Below are positions 5,253 to 9,542 of a stretch of DNA of 9,542 nucleotides, piece after piece. The stretch lies in assembly GCA_934281515.1 (NCBI GenBank), contig CAKQXG010000075.1:1-9542 (forward strand). The letters are read 5' to 3'. The notes beneath the pieces were generated by a model that did not search any database, was not told the DNA's origin, and saw only the letters and a list, made by a program, of their open reading frames with translations. This DNA comes from an uncultured Clostridia bacterium. Its GTDB lineage: Bacteria; Bacillota; Clostridia; Christensenellales; CAG-314. The position numbers were made by a program, and so were the translations under genes. Each line of letters begins with the position of its first letter. The first letter of the stretch is position 1.

Positions 5253-6986
5253 CTATTCCTTTACGTAACGCGGACGGGCGTTGTAAACCGTGTGCAACAG
5301 TTTGTGCGCTTCGTGGCCGTTCGGCTCGCCCAAGTACTGCTTGTACACGTCAAGCACGCTTGCATTGTCGTGGCTGCGACGGTGTTCCATTGCTTTGTCG
5401 CCGTTGTACAGCACTGCCATGCGTTTGGAGGTAACTTCGGCACGATTGTTGTTGTAGTAGCCTCTTATCGGTTGTCCGCCGCCGTTTACGCAACCACCGG
5501 GGCAGGTCATCACTTCAATAAAGTGGTAATATGCCTTTCCTTGGCGCACTTGCTCGCAAATTTCGTTGACATTACCTATACCATTGACCACGGCAACCTT
5601 GACCTTGGTACCATTGATGTCGTAGGTGGCTACTTTGACGCCGTCAAGTCCACGCACTTCTTCAAAATCAAGCGGTGCGCCCTTGCCGCCAAGTTTGACC
5701 GCGGCAGTACGCAACGCCGCTTCCATCACGCCGCCCGTTGCGCCGAAAATAAGTCCTGCGCCGGTGTACTCGCCAAACGGACTGTCAAGTTGTCCGTCGG
5801 GCAATGCGTTGAAGTCGATGGCGTTGTTTTTGATAAGACGAGCAATTTCTCTTGTGGTAAGCACTGCGTCTACGTCGACAATACCGTCGGTGTAGGTGCG
5901 GTTCTTTTCGCCCTTTTTGCCCGTGCAAGGCATGACGGACACAACAAAAATATCCTTGGGATCGATACCTTCTTTCTTGGAGAACACGTGTTTAACCAAT
6001 GCGCCGAACATATTTTGCGGCGATTTGCAACTAGACAGATGTCCCAAAAGATCGGGATAGTTCTTTTCCAGATGCGTCACCCAACCGGGGCAGCAACTTG
6101 TAAACATCGGCAACGTACCGCCGTTTGTAATGCGAGCAAGCAACTCGTTTGCCTCTTCCATAATGGTAAAGTCCGCCGAGCAGTTGACGTCAAATACCTT
6201 TTTGAAACCGATAAGGCGCAATGCGGTAAACATTTTATCGGTGCCGTCGGTTCCTACGGGATTGCCAAACTCTTCGGCGATAGCGGTACGAACACTGGGT
6301 GCACTGCCTACAATTACGTATTTGCTACTGTCTGCCAAGGCTTCTTTGACACGTGTGATGTCGTCCTTTTCCTTCAATGCGCCTGTCGGGCAAGCAGTTA
6401 CGCACTGTCCGCAACCGATACAGGGTGTATTGACAAGGTTCATATCGAATGCGCAACCGATGTGAGTGTTGAAACCGCGTTCACTTGCGCCCAACACGCC
6501 CACCTTTTGTACCTTGTTGCACATTGCCACGCAACGACGGCACAACACGCACTTGGTGTTGTCCCTGATGAGGTAGTCGGTACTGCTGTCTGCAGGGTCG
6601 GTACACATTGCTCCCTTGTACTTGTTTGCGTCGCAACCGTATTCGTAGGCAAGGGTTTGCAACTCGCAGTTGGTGTTGCGTTCACAGGAAAGACATTCCT
6701 TGCGGTGGTTACTAAGCAACAACTCGATGGTCGTTTTGCGTGCTTTCAGCACACGTTCGCTGTTGGTAAACACTTCCATGCCTTCGTTGACGGGATACAC
6801 ACAGCTAGCTACAAGGTTGCGCGCACCCTTGACTTCTACCACGCACACGCGGCATGCGCCGATCTCGTTTACGCCCTTCAAATAGCACAGCGTGGGAATT
6901 TTGATACCGACGCTCTTTGCCGCGGCAAGGATGGTTGTACCCGGTTCGACGGAAACGGGAACGTTGTTAATTTTAAGGTTAATCAT
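5253..6986 (-). CDS. hydA: [FeFe] hydrogenase catalytic subunit (HydA/HndD type)
   Basis: Catalyses reversible proton reduction to H2 in the cytoplasm, taking electrons through the partner HydB-type subunit. The 577 residues show, in order: an N-terminal [2Fe-2S] domain (C34, C45, C48, C62), a His-ligated [4Fe-4S] site (H94, C98, C101, C107), a two-cluster ferredoxin domain (C146/149/152/156 and C189/192/195/199), and the H-cluster domain. L1 is TSCCPGW (296-302), with C298 as the expected proton relay and C299 as ligand; L2 is MPCTGKKGE (352-360); L3 is EVMTCPGGCVNGGGQP (491-506). All ligands are intact. The length fits the HndD-like forms that lack the extra C-terminal [2Fe-2S] domain of Thermotoga HydA. 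The start follows TAAGGAGGT, which overlaps the previous stop codon (14-nt gap). The operon context suggests group A3, electron-bifurcating or NAD(P)-linked. Enzyme type is certain; bifurcation is inferred. Confidence 0.97.
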   Translation of the reverse strand: MINLKINNVPVSVEPGTTILAAAKSVGIKIPTLCYLKGVNEIGACRVCVVEVKGARNLVASCVYPVNEGMEVFTNSERVLKARKTTIELLLSNHRKECLSCERNTNCELQTLAYEYGCDANKYKGAMCTDPADSSTDYLIRDNTKCVLCRRCVAMCNKVQKVGVLGASERGFNTHIGCAFDMNLVNTPCIGCGQCVTACPTGALKEKDDITRVKEALADSSKYVIVGSAPSVRTAIAEEFGNPVGTDGTDKMFTALRLIGFKKVFDVNCSADFTIMEEANELLARITNGGTLPMFTSCCPGWVTHLEKNYPDLLGHLSSCKSPQNMFGALVKHVFSKKEGIDPKDIFVVSVMPCTGKKGEKNRTYTDGIVDVDAVLTTREIARLIKNNAIDFNALPDGQLDSPFGEYTGAGLIFGATGGVMEAALRTAAVKLGGKGAPLDFEEVRGLDGVKVATYDINGTKVKVAVVNGIGNVNEICEQVRQGKAYYHFIEVMTCPGGCVNGGGQPIRGYYNNNRAEVTSKRMAVLYNGDKAMEHRRSHDNASVLDVYKQYLGEPNGHEAHKLLHTVYNARPRYVKE

Positions 6987-7000
6987 TGTAGTCTACCTCC

Positions 7001-8809
7001 TTACTTCTTTTCCACGGCGTGGAACTTACATACCGTCACGCAGTTGCCGCACTTGACGCACTTGTTGGTGTCGATGACAAGGTAAGGCAACTTCTTGCCG
7101 GGCATGACCTCGGTTTGCGGTTTGATTGCGTCGGCAGGACAGCCGCGCGCGCACATTTTGCAACCGATGCACTTGTCGGGATTGATGCGGAAGTTGATAA
7201 GGTTTTTGCATACGCCTGCGGGGCAACGCTTGTCACGCACGTGGGCGATGTATTCTTCACGGAAGTACTTCAAGGTACTCAACACGGGGTTGGGCGCCGA
7301 TTGACCGAGGCCGCACAAAGAATTGTCCTTGATGTAGTAGCACAGCTCTTCCATCTTGTCCAAGTCTTCCATTGTTGCTTTTCCGTTGGTTACGTTGCAC
7401 AACATTTCGTACAAACGCTTGGTACCGACGCGGCATGCGGTACACTTGCCGCAGGACTCGTCGACGGTAAACTCAAGGAAGAACTTGGCGATATCTACCA
7501 TGCAGTTGTCCTCGTCCATGACAATAAGACCGCCGCTACCCATCATGGAGCCGATACTGATAAGGCTTTCGTAGTCGATGGGAATGTCGAAGTGGCTTGC
7601 GGGGATACAGCCACCGCTGGGACCGCCCGTTTGCGCCGCCTTAAACTTTTTGCCGTGGGGAATACCGCCGCCGATATCTTCGATGACAGTACGCAAAGGC
7701 GTACCCATGGGAATTTCTACAAGACCCGTGTTGTTGATTTTGCCGCCCAAAGCAAATACCTTGGTACCCTTGCTACGTTCGGTACCCATGGAAGCAAACC
7801 ATTCGGCGCCCTTCAAAATTATTTGCGTGATGTTGGCGTATGTTTCTACGTTGTTAAGAAGCGTCGGCTTGCCAAACAGACCCTTGACCGCAGGGAAGGG
7901 AGGACGGGGACGAGGTTCGCCGCGATTGCCCTCGATACTGGTCATCAATGCCGTTTCTTCGCCGCAAACGAATGCGCCTGCGCCAAGACGAATTTCGATA
8001 TCGAAAGCAAAACCCGTACCGAGAATATTGTCACCCAACAAACCGTACTCACGCGATTGAGCGATAGCCACTTGCAGACGATGCACCGCAATGGGGTACT
8101 CCGCACGAACGTAGATGTAGCCTTGGTGTGCGCCTACGGCGTATCCCGCAATGGTCATAGCCTCCAACACGGCATGAGGGTCGCCTTCCAGAATGGAACG
8201 GTCCATAAATGCGCCGGGGTCGCCTTCGTCGGCATTGCACGCAACGTACTTGACGTCGCCGACCGCATCGTGTGTAAACTGCCATTTGCGCCCTGTTGGG
8301 AAGCCTGCGCCACCACGTCCGCGAAGTCCGGACTTGCCGATGACGTCGATGACTTCTTGCGGTTGCATTTCGGTAAGCACCTTGATAAGAGCTTGATATC
8401 CGTCGTAAGCTATGTACTCGTCGATGTTTTCGGGGTTGATTACGCCGCAGTTACGCAGAGCGACGCGGGTTTGCTTTTTGTAAAAGTTGGTGTCGGACAA
8501 TGCGCGTACGGCATTGGCGGCAGGATCGTCTTTGTGCAGTAAACGCTCGACGATACGTCCCTTGACAAGGTGTTCGGACACGATTTCGTCCACGTCTTCG
8601 ATGTGAACATGACTGTAAAACGCTCCTTCGGGGTAGACGATGACAACGGGACCTACGGCGCAAAGACCGAAACAACCCGTTTGTACCACCTGAATGTCGT
8701 TTTCCAAACCTGCTTCTGCAATTTCTTTGCGGAATTTTTCGATGATTTCCGCGCTGTGATTACTGTGGCAGCCCGTGCCTCCGCATACTAATACGTGACT
8801 TCTGTACAT
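7001..8809 (-). CDS. hydB: NAD(P)H-binding FMN/Fe-S subunit of the [FeFe] hydrogenase (HydB/HndC type)
   Basis: NuoF-like subunit that binds FMN and NAD(P)H and carries electrons between nicotinamide, ferredoxin and the catalytic subunit. Its 602 residues comprise: an N-terminal thioredoxin-like [2Fe-2S] domain (C9, C14, C46, C50); the flavin and nucleotide region with GRGGAGFPTGRKW (164-176), ACNADEGDPGAF (190-201) and GAGAFVCGEETALM (276-289); a NuoF-type [4Fe-4S] site (C453, C456, C459, C499); a CPAGVC pair (C529, C534); and a C-terminal two-cluster ferredoxin domain (C547/550/553/557 and C584/587/590/594). This domain order is that of HydB of bifurcating hydrogenases and HndC of Desulfovibrio. 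The ATG at 8809 follows GAGGAA and lies 3 nt after the HndB-like stop, so translation is probably coupled. Whether it prefers NADH or NADPH cannot be read from the sequence. Confidence 0.96.
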   Translation of the reverse strand: MYRSHVLVCGGTGCHSNHSAEIIEKFRKEIAEAGLENDIQVVQTGCFGLCAVGPVVIVYPEGAFYSHVHIEDVDEIVSEHLVKGRIVERLLHKDDPAANAVRALSDTNFYKKQTRVALRNCGVINPENIDEYIAYDGYQALIKVLTEMQPQEVIDVIGKSGLRGRGGAGFPTGRKWQFTHDAVGDVKYVACNADEGDPGAFMDRSILEGDPHAVLEAMTIAGYAVGAHQGYIYVRAEYPIAVHRLQVAIAQSREYGLLGDNILGTGFAFDIEIRLGAGAFVCGEETALMTSIEGNRGEPRPRPPFPAVKGLFGKPTLLNNVETYANITQIILKGAEWFASMGTERSKGTKVFALGGKINNTGLVEIPMGTPLRTVIEDIGGGIPHGKKFKAAQTGGPSGGCIPASHFDIPIDYESLISIGSMMGSGGLIVMDEDNCMVDIAKFFLEFTVDESCGKCTACRVGTKRLYEMLCNVTNGKATMEDLDKMEELCYYIKDNSLCGLGQSAPNPVLSTLKYFREEYIAHVRDKRCPAGVCKNLINFRINPDKCIGCKMCARGCPADAIKPQTEVMPGKKLPYLVIDTNKCVKCGNCVTVCKFHAVEKK

Positions 8810-8812
8810 TGC

Positions 8813-9184
8813 TTATTCCTCACTTCCGACAAGGTATTCCGTGCAAATATTGCCGTTGACGATGTGGTTTACAATCATATTCTTTGCTTTGTCTGCGTCC
8901 ATGTGACAGTAGGTGACCTTCTCTTGACCGGGTACATACACTTCCACAATGGGTTCCAGACGGCACATGCCCAGGCAACCGGTGCGGCTGACCTTGACGT
9001 TGTGCAAACCACGCTTGGACACTTCGTCCACAAGTGTGTTGAATACAGGACGAGCGCCGGCAGAAATGCCGCATGTCGCCATACCTACGACAACGCGAAT
9101 TTCATCCGTTGTTTCCTTGTCACGCACGACTATTTGCGATTGCATTTTTTCTCTTATCGCTTTGATGTCGGCAATACTCTTCAT
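8813..9184 (-). CDS. hndB: HndB-like thioredoxin-fold [2Fe-2S] ferredoxin subunit
   Basis: Small (123-residue) thioredoxin-like ferredoxin found in HndABCD-type hydrogenase operons, thought to pass electrons within the complex. The fold signature is visible: VGMATCGISAGAR (33-45) with C38, then RTGCLGMCRLEP (67-78) with C70 and C74. Classical members have four ligands as two cysteine pairs. Here the first pair has only C38, which I believe is common in HndB-like proteins. C93 and C114 are other candidates, so the fourth ligand is uncertain. The ATG at 9184 overlaps the preceding stop as ATGA and has GGAGGT upstream, so translation is coupled to the ATPase gene. HydB-type follows after 3 nt. 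Family assignment is strong; the subunit's exact role is less certain. Confidence 0.88.
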   Translation of the reverse strand: MKSIADIKAIREKMQSQIVVRDKETTDEIRVVVGMATCGISAGARPVFNTLVDEVSKRGLHNVKVSRTGCLGMCRLEPIVEVYVPGQEKVTYCHMDADKAKNMIVNHIVNGNICTEYLVGSEE

Positions 9185-9542
9185 AATACGATACCTCCGT
9201 TTATTGTCGTAATGTTGTCATTTGTAAGTTCCTTCAAAAAGACCAGTACTTCGGGCGTATCTATCGGCACGCCGTCCAGTTGCGTCTTTACTTCGTCCGT
9301 ATCGAGTACAAACGATTGTCCGTTTGCCCGATAGGAAAAAATCAATCTTGTGTTGCCCAAGTCGGGCATCAACGCAGCCATCGTTTCTCCCAGATCGCCA
9401 AGCGGCGGTCTGTCGATGTGCGCACGTTGAAATGTAGTAGTTACCGTGGTACCCGAGCCGACGTTCGACTCAATGTCAAACGATCCGCCTGCCATCTCCG
9501 CTTCCATCTTGATAAGCGGCAACCCCAAGCCCACCTTGCGTG
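9181..9542 (-). CDS. Histidine-kinase-like ATPase (HATPase) protein of the hydrogenase operon, C-terminal 119 residues
   Basis: Only the 3' end is present; the open frame continues past the right edge. The first visible residues, RKVGLGLPLIKMEAEMAGG, followed by GSGTTVTTTF, form the C-terminal half of a GHKL-type ATP-binding domain: the GLGL G2 box, then the GSGT turn (28-31) leading into the last strand. After it come about 85 residues that are not a receiver or known output domain (from RAHIDRPP to the end). Genes of this type are, to my knowledge, regular members of clostridial HydABC/Hnd operons, annotated as ATP-binding or anti-sigma-like proteins with unproven function. The 4-bp overlap with hndB points to co-expression with the enzyme. 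Kinase activity, a phosphoacceptor histidine or a sensor domain cannot be judged from this fragment. Confidence 0.82.
   Translation of the reverse strand, partial: RKVGLGLPLIKMEAEMAGGSFDIESNVGSGTTVTTTFQRAHIDRPPLGDLGETMAALMPDLGNTRLIFSYRANGQSFVLDTDEVKTQLDGVPIDTPEVLVFLKELTNDNITTINGGIVL

Noticed and set aside
5292..8542. Long + strand open frames (about 600 and 500 codons) opposite the hydrogenase genes
   Set aside because: The complementary frames encode every expected hydrogenase ligand and motif. The + strand translations have no recognisable domains and no ribosome binding sites.

Overview
The window reads as chromosomal DNA of a strictly anaerobic, fermentative Firmicute, most likely a clostridial lineage and probably uncultured. 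The reasons are an electron-bifurcating-type [FeFe] hydrogenase operon, strong AAGGAGG-type ribosome binding sites, consensus sigma-A promoters, a U-tailed terminator, and closely packed genes all on the minus strand. I cannot name a species. All supported genes run right to left, so the layout below follows transcription from high to low coordinates.

Region 1 (9542-5189) is the distal part of a hydrogenase operon. It holds the 3' end of a histidine-kinase-like ATPase gene, an HndB-like thioredoxin-fold [2Fe-2S] protein (4-bp overlap with the ATPase gene), an HndC/HydB-type NAD(P)H-FMN subunit (3-nt gap), and the HndD/HydA-type catalytic [FeFe] hydrogenase (14-nt gap). A strong intrinsic terminator follows. 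By family knowledge these subunits couple NAD(P)H and ferredoxin oxidation to H2 production. The NuoE-like subunit (HndA/HydC) is not in the window and is expected upstream, beyond 9542.

Region 2 (5188-3120) is an AT-rich island. A near-perfect promoter with an extended -10 drives a short leader with competing hairpins, then a single-pass membrane protein of unknown function. A secreted GLUG-repeat protein follows 25 nt later. The start and signal peptide of the GLUG gene are out of frame with its repeat domain, and a run of six A residues lies in the interval where the frame changes. Two sampled 60-base lines inside the membrane-protein gene are 27-28% GC, against 57% for a sampled line of the hydrogenase gene, so this pair looks like accessory or acquired DNA.

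Region 3 (3119-1) is a housekeeping cluster. A promoter with a 17-bp spacer and a roughly 180-nt leader containing several palindromes precedes peptidase T (pepT). An ArsB/NhaD-type permease follows 24 nt later, and then the 5' end of uvrB (61-nt gap), which runs off the left edge.

I saw no CRISPR array, tRNA, rRNA, insertion sequence or phage gene. The most unusual features are the frame-broken GLUG gene, the leader of the membrane-protein gene, and the kinase-like ATPase built into the hydrogenase operon.
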